A DNA stretch of 35,249 bases from Pirellula staleyi DSM 6068. Lineage in GTDB: Bacteria > Planctomycetota > Planctomycetia > Pirellulales > Pirellulaceae. The stretch spans positions 1-35,249 of the forward strand of contig CAMCMB010000078.1 of NCBI GenBank assembly GCA_945875845.1, given 5' to 3'. The translations under genes were made by a program, and so were the position numbers. The notes beneath the pieces are model-generated. The model was given only the letters and a program-made list of their open reading frames with translations, was not told the origin of the DNA and searched no databases. Shown here one piece after another: positions 1-8,300 of the stretch; the stretch's first letter is position 1; every line of letters begins with the position of its first letter.

Positions 1-239
1 ACCGGCGGTACTCCCATCCATAACCCCTCGCACAACGTCGTCGTGCCATTGTACGGATACGTGTCGAGCGCTATGTCTATCTCCTTGTAAAACCCTAAGT
101 GCTCGATGGTCTCGGCAATCGCAACCTCTAACCTCAGGCGCGATCGTGGAATCCCACACGCCGCAAACATCGAACAGTAACGATCGCGTACCGTGGGATC
201 TGCAAGCTGCCGTGCCTTGAGCAATAGGCAACCAGCAAC
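1..239 (-). pseudogene. Fragment of OGT/SPINDLY-type O-GlcNAc transferase (glycosyltransferase 41), N-terminally cut
   Basis: The minus strand reads open from about 239 to the window edge. It encodes the late part of the catalytic region of a GT41 protein, the family that moves GlcNAc from UDP-GlcNAc to Ser/Thr of proteins. Visible blocks are a LLLKAR stretch followed by DPTVRDRY, then EIDIALDTYPYNGTTTLCE and LWMGVPP, which match the conserved C-terminal UDP-sugar site of TPR-linked SPINDLY-like proteins. The expected TPRs and the front half of the catalytic domain are absent. At about 228-239 the homology stops and an ABC-transporter remnant on the other strand begins. The C-terminus lies beyond position 1. 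No internal stop was seen, so the break is recent or the fragment was captured. Identity is fairly secure; calling it a remnant rests on the abrupt junction. Confidence 0.72.
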
Positions 240-482
240 CTCGACAGCGAGAGCGAGCAAGCGATCCAGCAGAGTTTGAAATTGCTTCTTCGTTCGAGAA
301 CCTCATTTGTCATCGCCCATCGACTCAGTACCATCCAAAATGCCGACATGATCTTGGTCCTCGATCAGGGCAAGATCGTGCAGTAAGGAACGCATGCGGA
401 GTTGGTCGAAGCCGACGGCATCTATCAACAGATGGTAAGACTCCAGACCAATAATCCGATCGCATTGTCGGCCGACCACTAG
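228..482 (+). pseudogene. Remnant of ABC transporter ATP-binding domain, C-terminal end with in-frame stop
   Basis: Read from 228, the plus strand gives [17 protein letters not shown], the residues that normally follow the Walker B aspartate and glutamate as the D-loop. [17 protein letters not shown] follows, containing the H-loop histidine, and then [11 protein letters not shown]. The next codons are CAG TAA at 381-386, where the family has an acidic residue and Gln/Arg, so a stop interrupts the frame. After it the same frame continues with GTHAELVEADGIYQQMVRLQ and ends at TAG 480-482. This is the tail of an MsbA/lipid-A-exporter type half transporter. Walker A, the signature motif and the membrane domain are all missing. 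The fragment therefore cannot work alone. Recognition of the family is strong. Confidence 0.82.
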
Positions 483-760
483 TTCGAGCTTGGAAATTGC
501 GAAGGTGGATCCTTGTACCCATTGGCTCCCACGGGAGCGATCTCGATCGCATTTTCGGAATGGATGCTGGAATTGCTGAAACCATTGACGAGTGTGATCG
601 ACGGATGGTCGAAGGGCGCTTTCTCGTACTCGACCCTCTGGTCGGTCAGACACAGCAGGAAAAACAGCAGGGATTCGGCATCCTGGATTTGGACCAAGTT
701 GGCTTTTCCATCTCCTTGGTCGATCCGCCCGTCGTGGTTCAGGGGCAACCGCCCCATCTC
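479..760 (-). pseudogene. Remnant of cytochrome-c-peroxidase-like protein, C-terminal end
   Basis: From about 760 down to the stop at 479-481 the minus strand encodes a stretch with AESLLFFLLCLTDQRVEYEK, APFDHPSITLVNG and a tail containing EIAPVGANG. This pattern (LxxFLxxLTDxRV, then APFDHPxLxxPNG, then a PxVGxNG tail) is the usual C-terminus of planctomycete di-haem cytochrome c peroxidase/MauG-like or related copper-oxidase-linked proteins. No CXXCH haem motif remains. Upstream of the match the frame dissolves into CCCACC-rich sequence. Its stop overlaps by two bases with the stop of the convergent ABC remnant, so two decaying genes meet tail to tail. The family call is from memory of the motif and is moderate. 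Confidence 0.5.
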
Positions 761-794
761 GGGATGCAGATCCGGGTTCGGGCACCTGACGGTG

Positions 795-837
795 CCACCC
801 ACCCGCCCCACCACCCACCTGCCTACCACCCACCTGA
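795..837. repeat. CCCACC-type low-complexity repeat
   Basis: A pyrimidine-rich run built from CCCACC and CCACCTG-like words with slight variation. It lies at the broken upstream edge of the cytochrome-like remnant. Similar CCCACSC-type short tandem repeats occur at 16901-16927 and 27731-27809. Confidence 0.5.
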
Positions 838-953
838 CTATTCCCTCCATGGGCGAGACGCCTCAGCTTTACCCACATTTTAGAAGACGTTAGACTCGAA
901 ATCCCGATGGAGTTGCGTGCTCTCCGTGCGTTTTCTCCCCTTTTCCTCCTTGG

Positions 954-1334
954 GAGGCTGCTGATTCAGTGGATTTGCTGAACGCAAAGGCTCGATCACA
1001 ATCCGAAGCGTAACGGCTTGTTGATTTAATGAAGTCGTTATTGGGTTAAGGGCGGTATGACGGACTTCCAAGTCCGTCAATGGGGAATTCGACGGACTAG
1101 GAAGTCCGTCGTACCATTAAATCAACAAGCCGTTACGCGAGGGATTGCAGTCGGCTCCTCGCTTCCGGGCACGGGTTACCATCGCGTGGCACGAGCGCGT
1201 TCGTGAATTCATGGGCGAGACGCCCATGCCACTTTCGAATACCTCGTCTCACAATCCATTATCGCAATAAGACGTCACGGGCTCGGGTTGTGCAGAGCCT
1301 TTGCCTGCAGTAAATCCACTCAATCAGCAGCCCC
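954..1334. repeat. Outer inverted repeat of a possible miniature mobile element
   Basis: The 39-40 bases from 954 (beginning GAGGCTGCTGATTCAG) recur as reverse complement at 1295-1334, with about five mismatches in 40. They enclose about 300 bp, including a second perfect inverted repeat. The layout resembles a non-coding element with terminal inverted repeats, but no target-site duplication was identified. Confidence 0.5.
1008..1138. repeat. 131-bp element with perfect 24-bp inverted repeats and inner palindromes
   Basis: Bases 1008-1031 (starting GCGTAACGGCTTG) are the exact reverse complement of 1115-1138. Between them are two further palindromes around the word GACGGACT: 1058-1079 (TGACGGACTT, CC, AAGTCCGTCA) and 1091-1110. 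The whole can fold into a long cruciform or hairpin. Palindromes of the GACGGACTTxxAAGTCCGTC type are familiar as dispersed repeats in planctomycete genomes. Confidence 0.75.
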
Positions 1335-1441
1335 GCTTCGAGGCGAAGAGGCCGGAGGGGGTAAGGGGGCCGTCCTCGCGATCGATTCGTCCGGTTATCT
1401 GGATTTTAGGGTCGGTTTTTCTGGACTACCTTATTGAGTCC

Positions 1442-1470
1442 TTGCTTTGGGGGGGTGAATTCGGTAACAC
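1442..1470 (+). promoter_or_regulatory. Possible sigma-70-like promoter of the giant-protein operon
   Basis: TTGCTT at 1442-1447, a 17-bp spacer and TAACAC at 1465-1470, followed 21 bases later by the ATG at 1492. Spacing is ideal but both hexamers deviate from consensus. Planctomycete promoters are poorly predictable by eye. Confidence 0.25.
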
Positions 1471-1491
1471 TGTCGGCGAGGATTGCGTAAA

Positions 1492-1575
1492 ATGAACAGC
1501 TCGGGCGCTCTGTGTGGCTTGCTTTGGCTCTTCTCTTTCCTCGTTGTCCCTGTTGGGACTTGGCAGACTTTGTGA
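1492..1575 (+). CDS. Possible 27-residue leader peptide overlapping the first giant gene
   Basis: ATG at 1492 has a good Shine-Dalgarno candidate, GAGGA at 1478-1482, nine bases upstream. The predicted product is hydrophobic in its middle (CGLLWLFSFLVVPVG) and resembles a signal or membrane peptide. Its TGA at 1573-1575 overlaps an in-frame GTG (1572-1574) of the giant gene as GTGA. That arrangement would allow translational coupling, like the ATGA overlap between the next two genes. It could also be a chance ORF, or the vestige of an older N-terminus displaced by a frameshift. No family is recognised. Confidence 0.3.
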   Translation: MNSSGALCGLLWLFSFLVVPVGTWQTL

Positions 1576-4500
1576 ACCTTTCCTCTAGATCACATTTGCA
1601 TCGAGCCACAGGTTGTTTCCTGCGGGGCGGGCATGCAATCGCTGAGAAGGTTTGCACGATCGCACTGTGTTTCGGCCTATGGTCCTCTTTGGCGTTTGCT
1701 CAGGAAATTGTCGGCACACCGCAAATGCCCGTACAGGGCAAGACTCCCGATGTGCTGACACCTGGGGTTCTCCCGGACGCCATCCTCATGCGGAACGAAA
1801 TGGGTGATGGCATTTTCGTGCCTAAATCCCGTTATGAGGAATTCGAACAATTCTTGCGAGATGAAGTCGATGCCTCACCGACTGCCTTGCCCATCGAGAC
1901 GCTCGAGCAGATCGACATTTCTGTCTTGATCGATAAGAGTGTGGCACGTTTGAAAGTGGGCGTTCAAGCTAGGCTTTCTGAGCCGAACAAGCGTTGGTTA
2001 AGCGTCCCGTTGGGATTGGGATTGGTACAAGCAATACCTTCGACGCTACCGGGTGAGAGCCTATCGGTCTTTCCACCCATTCGCATTTCAAGTGAGTCGA
2101 CAGGGTACCTATGGAAGATCGAACCAGGCCTGGAGCGTTCGAGGCGACTTGCATTTGAAGCGCTTTGCAATGTAACGACCACGAGCCAGGGGCAATCGAT
2201 TCGGTTGGATTTGCCAAATGTTCCGACGGTGCTTCGATTGAAATTGCCCCTTGGACAATGGGAACTCAATCTGACGGGAACGGGTTCCGAAGTGGTGGAA
2301 CCCTTTCTAGAAGTGGATTCGATGTCCGTCGCGATCGCGAGAACATCTGGAGGCCCAGTAACCTTGAATTGGTCGAGAAAAATTGCTGCGGAACAGATTC
2401 AGTCGATCGAAGTGGAAAGCAAAACGACTTACTCGCCAATCCCGGATTCGGGACTCTTTCGCGCTGTTGCGAAACTTGCAATTCGCGGTCCTAAGTCGCT
2501 GGGTGGTCGTCGATTTTTGATCACGCTTCCCAAGGGTAGTCTTTGGAGAGAGCCGTTTTCATCGTCCATTCCCTTCAAAGGGTATCGATTGAGCAAATCG
2601 GAGTCGTCTCAAGATGGGCCAGATACGACACTTAAGTTGGAGTTTGAAGAGGCCGTATCTCAGACGAACATCGAGGTTTCTGTCGAATGGCAAACGACGG
2701 TCGCCTCGGATTCCAATTCCCTGGAATTTGCAATTCCGAATGTAGAAGGTGTGCAGCGTCATGTTGGCGAAATGGATTTGATTGTCCCTCGCAACGTAAA
2801 ATTTCAATGGGAGCCACAGCCGGGCATTCAGTTTACAAAGCAGTTGAGTGATGGCGGCGATCCGCTTACGTACAACTTTCGTTTCAACCAACAAACCACA
2901 CCATTGCAATGTCAGTGGAGCACGGGAGATAAAATCTCCAAGTTGAAGGCTACCTACAACATCGTATACGATCAGCCCAATTTGCAACTTTCGGGCATTA
3001 TTGAATTCGTGGACGACATACGCCAATTGCCGTTTTTGCAATTGGATGTTCAGGGATGGTCCGTGGATCGAGTTCAAATACAACCTTCTGGGCGGTATCT
3101 TGATCTCGTCGCCAATCGAAGCACCACGACGATCGTCACCGAAGGGAACCCTCAAAATTTTTCTTCGATTGCGCTGAGTCTTGGCGAATTGCTGGAAGCA
3201 TTGCCGAACCAGTCAAGTGGTTCCAGCGTTAATTCGGCGTCCACAGAGATACCAGCTCAAGTGAACGACTCGACCGCAGTCAATCCAACTGTATCGCGAG
3301 AGGAAAGCCGAATGTTGGCACCGCGAGGTGTTACCTTCGTGCTTTCGCAATCCGCAAGTTCAACGGTCGAGAATCAGGAGTTGATTCAGGTGGCCTTGCC
3401 GATGCTTTCATGGATTGATCCGGAATCCCAAAAGCGATCCTCGGTTTGCGTGGGCGGCGAGCTTACCATCCAATCCTCCACATCGATATTAAGTCAATCG
3501 GAGAGTAATACGTCTTCGATTCTTCCCTGGAGTGGGGACCTGCCGAACCCGAACCCGAGCCCGAGCAATGGCGTTTTGTCCGGACGGACACCGGCAACCA
3601 ATTGGCGATCGGTTTTGAAATACAGAGTCGACAGCTCGGATGCATGGGCATATTGGAATGGGATAGCGTCGCTAAGTCATATGGTGATCCAAGCGAGGGC
3701 GGAATCCATGATCGCCATAGGCGAAGAATGGGTTGATGTCACACAGACATGGAAATTAAATTCGCAGGGCCGAATCCCTAGGACACTGCGATTAGCGATT
3801 CCAAAGGAATGGAGGTTGGATTCGAAGGAAAGCTTGGAAACGCTTCGAGTCAATATCGACAATGTACCCGTCAATATTCAATCCATGGAGGACGCTTCCT
3901 TCAACGACGATAATCTCTTCTCACCCGAGATTCAGACGCGATATTATTGGAAACGCTTGATTTTGCCGGCGGGTGCATTGGATAATGCAAACCCATCGCA
4001 GGAAAAAAAACTTACGGTTCGCATGCGCTCGCCCAATGGACGAAAAGATAAGGCTGCCAAGCTTCCTTTCGATTGGGCACTGCCAATACTCTCTGCGGAT
4101 AAAGCCGAGGACTCGTTGATCGTCGAGCAATTCTCGGGTGAACTGCGTACCGAGTCCAATGTGCGATGTTTGCTGAAATCGCCGAACGCAGACCGGTCCG
4201 AGAGAGAGGATAAGCCCAAGGAGGACCCATCCCATCTGCAGTTCGATTGCACTCAGCAAGACCCAAGACTCGTGGGGGAGTTGCTGTTCGTAACCCAAGA
4301 GGACGAAACAAAGATTCACATCGAGTCGGTTTGGTTGCAATCGATTTTGAACGCGGTGGAGCACCGCGAACGATTCGTGGTTCGATTCCATACCAATGCA
4401 AATTCGATTTCCTTGGACTTACCCGTTGATCGGTTTGCAGACACAAAAGTTCTTTTGAACGGACGCAGGGCCGTTTCGGTATCCAATGCGGGCCAAATGA

Positions 4501-5336
4501 ATCGGCTGGACATCGCGTTGGATGGAGTCGCGCGGCAATCGTCCGATTCCGATCAGAGCAGTTATGTACTTGAAGTTTTCATGTGGCCCTCCACAAAATC
4601 GCAATGGATCACATCGCTCCGCGCTCAGCCGCCAAAGATCTGGAATTGCAATAACCAAGCGTACTTAATCTGGCAGGTTGTCGTCCCGGCGACAGCTCAT
4701 TTGGTGGGTAGTTCTGCGAGCCTCTCACCTGGCTATCGCTGGGAGTGGAAGGATCTTTGGTTCAGTCGAAAAAACAACTGGACGCAAGCAGAAATCGAAA
4801 GGCAAATGGGCGCGACTTTTCAGCCGAATATCAGTCCGCAATCGAATCAATACATCTTTCTTTCCCTGAACCAGAACGCCTCGATGGAGGCTTGGTTAGC
4901 CCCTCGCTATTTGCTCTGGATTCCTGTTGCAATTTTTCTGTTGATCGGATCGATTCTTGTGATGGAGTTTCGGTGGATTCGCAAGCCTTGGTTGGGTATT
5001 GGATTGCTGCTAGTAAGTTTGGCGTTTTCTCAGTGGGCGTGGGATCTTTCGGTTGCATTGGTTCAGAGCCTTGTCGCCGCGATTGGAATTTCCTTTCTCT
5101 ACTTGATGATGAAATGGGTCGTGGATAGACGAACGCGCCGTCGCAGTGTTTTCGCTTCTCGCATTCGACCCTCACTCGTTCTGCCAGCTCCTCGACCGAC
5201 GCCCCCCGCTTCTCCATCCGATTCGTTGCGATTATTACCCAACGCGGTCCCATCCACCCTCTCACCGGTTCGAGAAGTCAACGCTTTGGAACCGTCATCG
5301 ACTGCCATTGCCAGCAATATGGGTGAGGTCCCATGA
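1572..5336 (+). CDS. Giant secreted/membrane-anchored planctomycete protein, unit 1
   Basis: Function unknown. The frame is open from 1512. GTG 1572 is chosen because it overlaps the leader stop as GTGA and gives a 1254-residue protein with a plausible signal peptide (hydrophobic TIALCFGLWSSLAFA, cleavage near AFA-QE at about residue 43). TTG 1596 is an alternative. A motif DGIFVPKSRYEEFEQFL lies near residues 80-96. Parallel VP/IP-plus-charged motifs occur in the next gene. A long ectodomain of about 1000 residues follows, rich in beta-type alternating sequence. Three membrane segments lie near residues 1112-1132, 1139-1158 and 1162-1182. An RKPWLG loop separates the first two, and a basic, proline-rich cytoplasmic tail of about 70 residues ends the protein. 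The stop overlaps the next gene by ATGA, so the two are co-translated. Most likely a surface or periplasm-facing scaffold or adhesin-like protein, which is inference from topology only. Confidence 0.85.
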   Translation: MNLSSRSHLHRATGCFLRGGHAIAEKVCTIALCFGLWSSLAFAQEIVGTPQMPVQGKTPDVLTPGVLPDAILMRNEMGDGIFVPKSRYEEFEQFLRDEVDASPTALPIETLEQIDISVLIDKSVARLKVGVQARLSEPNKRWLSVPLGLGLVQAIPSTLPGESLSVFPPIRISSESTGYLWKIEPGLERSRRLAFEALCNVTTTSQGQSIRLDLPNVPTVLRLKLPLGQWELNLTGTGSEVVEPFLEVDSMSVAIARTSGGPVTLNWSRKIAAEQIQSIEVESKTTYSPIPDSGLFRAVAKLAIRGPKSLGGRRFLITLPKGSLWREPFSSSIPFKGYRLSKSESSQDGPDTTLKLEFEEAVSQTNIEVSVEWQTTVASDSNSLEFAIPNVEGVQRHVGEMDLIVPRNVKFQWEPQPGIQFTKQLSDGGDPLTYNFRFNQQTTPLQCQWSTGDKISKLKATYNIVYDQPNLQLSGIIEFVDDIRQLPFLQLDVQGWSVDRVQIQPSGRYLDLVANRSTTTIVTEGNPQNFSSIALSLGELLEALPNQSSGSSVNSASTEIPAQVNDSTAVNPTVSREESRMLAPRGVTFVLSQSASSTVENQELIQVALPMLSWIDPESQKRSSVCVGGELTIQSSTSILSQSESNTSSILPWSGDLPNPNPSPSNGVLSGRTPATNWRSVLKYRVDSSDAWAYWNGIASLSHMVIQARAESMIAIGEEWVDVTQTWKLNSQGRIPRTLRLAIPKEWRLDSKESLETLRVNIDNVPVNIQSMEDASFNDDNLFSPEIQTRYYWKRLILPAGALDNANPSQEKKLTVRMRSPNGRKDKAAKLPFDWALPILSADKAEDSLIVEQFSGELRTESNVRCLLKSPNADRSEREDKPKEDPSHLQFDCTQQDPRLVGELLFVTQEDETKIHIESVWLQSILNAVEHRERFVVRFHTNANSISLDLPVDRFADTKVLLNGRRAVSVSNAGQMNRLDIALDGVARQSSDSDQSSYVLEVFMWPSTKSQWITSLRAQPPKIWNCNNQAYLIWQVVVPATAHLVGSSASLSPGYRWEWKDLWFSRKNNWTQAEIERQMGATFQPNISPQSNQYIFLSLNQNASMEAWLAPRYLLWIPVAIFLLIGSILVMEFRWIRKPWLGIGLLLVSLAFSQWAWDLSVALVQSLVAAIGISFLYLMMKWVVDRRTRRRSVFASRIRPSLVLPAPRPTPPASPSDSLRLLPNAVPSTLSPVREVNALEPSSTAIASNMGEVP

Positions 5337-8300
5337 TAGTACGGCGAGTGTTGCATTTCGCGGTCTTGAGTATCTGTTGCTGGGTTCGGGTTCTTTCATT
5401 GTCCGACGCGATAACGACTGCCTATGGTCAAACGTTGGAAACGACCAACTCTGCGAGCGAAGCGAACTCGACCAACGCTGCGATTCCCTATCGACGCATA
5501 TTTGTTCCGCAGGGTGATCTGCCATCGATTGGCCTGGAAAGCTACACGGCGATCGATCCCATAGAGCTGAGTCGTTGGATGGAACAGTATGCGAACGCCA
5601 GCCAAAACGCCGCTGCGACAGGGTTTCCGGTCGATGGATCAAGTAGCCCTGTTTTGGCCTCTCATTACCTCGCTAGACTCGTCGGTGGCGATTTAGTCTC
5701 GAAACGTTCTCGCCTAGTGCTACCGCGCTCGCTTCGGGCAGGCGATCGAGTGACTCTGCAACCTTGGTCGCTCGCCCTTGGTTCGAAAGTGTTTCCGAGC
5801 GAAGCGGTGTCTCGGCAACCGGAACAAACGACGGATTGGACATTTGACGAGCAGGGATTTCCCCGAGTGCCCACCTCCTATCCAGAGTACGACAACTCCT
5901 TAACGAGCGAAGCGCAACGGGATGGAGAGATCGTTCAGTGGTTTGGATGGACGGTCCAATCGAGCGCAACCAGCTTGCCTAATAAGCTTCAATTTGCATT
6001 CGATATCCCCAAAAGCGCAAACAGTTGTATGGTGCTTGCTCTCCCGCCACGCGCTGCGGTACTCGATTCCGCAACCGTTGCCCGGCGCATTGAGGATTGG
6101 TCCGAAATGAACGTTCGCTTGGGACCCTGGGCGGAGGCGGCCAAGGACTCTTTGACCAATCAAAATGCGGCGGGGCTATCCGACTCGTTTTGGCTCATTG
6201 AGCTTGGTGGCAGTCGGCGGGCTTCTTTTTCGGTGTCGCTTGGTGTCGGGGAACGCGGACTAGATTTCGTGAACGACAACGAGGCCTTTCGCTATTCTCA
6301 ACTCATTAAGACGCAGAGACTCGAACACTTCATCGACGGGCAAGAGATTCGAACAACCTGCGATGCCGAGTTGCTTGTCGGTTGGGATGCCTTATCTCCA
6401 ATGCGATTGAGCATCGCGCCAGGTGCAAGGCTGCGACGATTGACCGTGAATCAACAGGATGTGGATTGGCAAGTATTGAATGATTGGATCCAGTGGACTC
6501 CCAGGTCGAATTTAGACAAAGCTCCGCTCATCAACGCGTCTGCTGCCGCCACAGAACAGGTAGGGCAAATCAGCACAAGCCACTCCCAATCCATGCGAGT
6601 CTTCGCGGAGTTTGTTACGCCGCTTCGACCGAATTCGCAAAACGAAATTGAGACTCCGCGAATCGCGTTCGATCGTGGGTATGTGATGTCCGGTAGCACG
6701 GTCGTACATGGGATTGCACCCTGGCGGCTGACAGCGGTTGACTGCGAATCTTGCCGATTTGTCGAGTCGGCTACAAGTCCAAAGGGTGGCAATGGTAATC
6801 CGCTTGAGTATTCATGGCATGACACGCCCCCAGTCTTTTCCGTTGGTTTGGAACGCGAACGAGAAACGCGACAATGCGAGGTGTTGACTCGTCTCACGAA
6901 CAACGAACGGAGCATACTGGCAGTTGTGAGAGCAAAGCTATTGTTTCTAGAACAAGACTCGAATCACACCGCTTTGTCGATCGCACCAGGCTGGCGCGTT
7001 CGTTCCATCACGTCGATTGACCGCAATGATCCAGCGACTTTTTCACCAATACCGAACGAGTACGATTCGCCTATCAATATTCGCTTGACCTGGGACAGAA
7101 TACAGAGGAGTCGAGTGGCTGAGGTTGAGCTTCAGCTCTACCGCGAAGCGGACCTTTCGACTTCGAAGGAACCCATTAGACGGCTGACCTCCAAGCCCAT
7201 ACTGCAGATGCAAGACTGGGATGTAAGCCAAACTCTGGCGATTGAGGACTCCAGCAAGTTTCGGCTGAGTCTTCGCGAAAATTTAATTGACGTCATGGTC
7301 AATGAAGACTCGATTCCTGAGTGGCAGCGAGCCTTGCTGCCTCGACTGGGCACATCGTTTCTATTTCGCACGGAGTCGCCACACTCTGTCCGACCGAATA
7401 CCGTTAACCCGAACCGTAGTTCTCATCCTGAATTGCTATGGATTGGTAAGCCAAATCAACACGTTGCCAAGATTGAAACAACGGTCAGCCGAAGTTCCCG
7501 TCAAACACTTTTTATCCAGCACGAGATTCAGATCGATTTTGGTTCGAATCGAAACGATGCAATCGAAATCGTATTGCCCATAGAGCGTGTTGTTTGGACC
7601 CTGTTCAAGGATGGTGCCTGGGTTTCCCTCGAGCCAAAGAGTGAGACTACCGATCCTACTACGCCCGAGAAACGTGTTTGGAGATTCGATTTATCGGGTG
7701 CGGAAATGCGATGTAAGTTTCGAGGATCGTTTCTCGCCGAATTGAGCAAGGAAGAAGAGATCGCAATTCCATTCCCCGAGGTCGTTGATGCAGATATTCA
7801 ATCGGAAATAGCAAAATGTGCGGATAAAAGTATTTTGATGCGATGCAAGGAAGAGCATGGCAATTGGGCCTTCGACGAGAGGGGTACCAAGGTTCTTAAA
7901 GTAGACACGAATTCGACTGCACCCATTTTGATCCTCAAATCGTTGAAGCCGCTGGGCATACGGCCATGGATAGGCTGGGAATGCGAGCTCGACCTATTGG
8001 TAGATACGCTTGGCGCACAGAAAGCATCGCTCTTTTTGCGTTCTCGCAACGCGATACCCAAGGTTCCTATTGTCATCGAACTTGCGGACAACTGGCATCC
8101 TATCGATGTGCGTGTTCGCAAAGGAAAGGAATACCAAACGCTCCCGTTTCAACTAGATGGTCGCAGACTCATCGTGGGCGATATGCCCTCGGAAGGAAAT
8201 GCCGAAATGCGTTTGGATTTGGCTGGTCCAACCCTTTCTCGAAGTTGGAGTCGACGTTTTCTTGAGTCCAGTGCGGCGTTTCACTGGCCAATCTTTTCCT

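Larger units (their letters stand above)
880..1491. other. Gene-free stretch with nested inverted repeats
   Basis: No credible coding region is seen between the decayed genes and the giant operon. It contains two nested inverted repeats (954-1334 and 1008-1138), a 17-bp palindrome at 1211-1227 (ATGGGCG, AGA, CGCCCAT) and a possible promoter just before 1492. The short open frames here are repeat-derived. Confidence 0.6.

Noticed and set aside
497-893. Two long plus-strand open frames over the graveyard region
   Set aside because: They are antisense to a recognisable cytochrome-peroxidase-like tail and run into CCCACC low-complexity sequence; no motif supports them.
2559-3155. 198-residue minus-strand frame inside the first giant gene
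   Set aside because: It lies entirely within a long continuous coding frame with signal peptide and membrane segments; it has no recognisable motif and no ribosome site.
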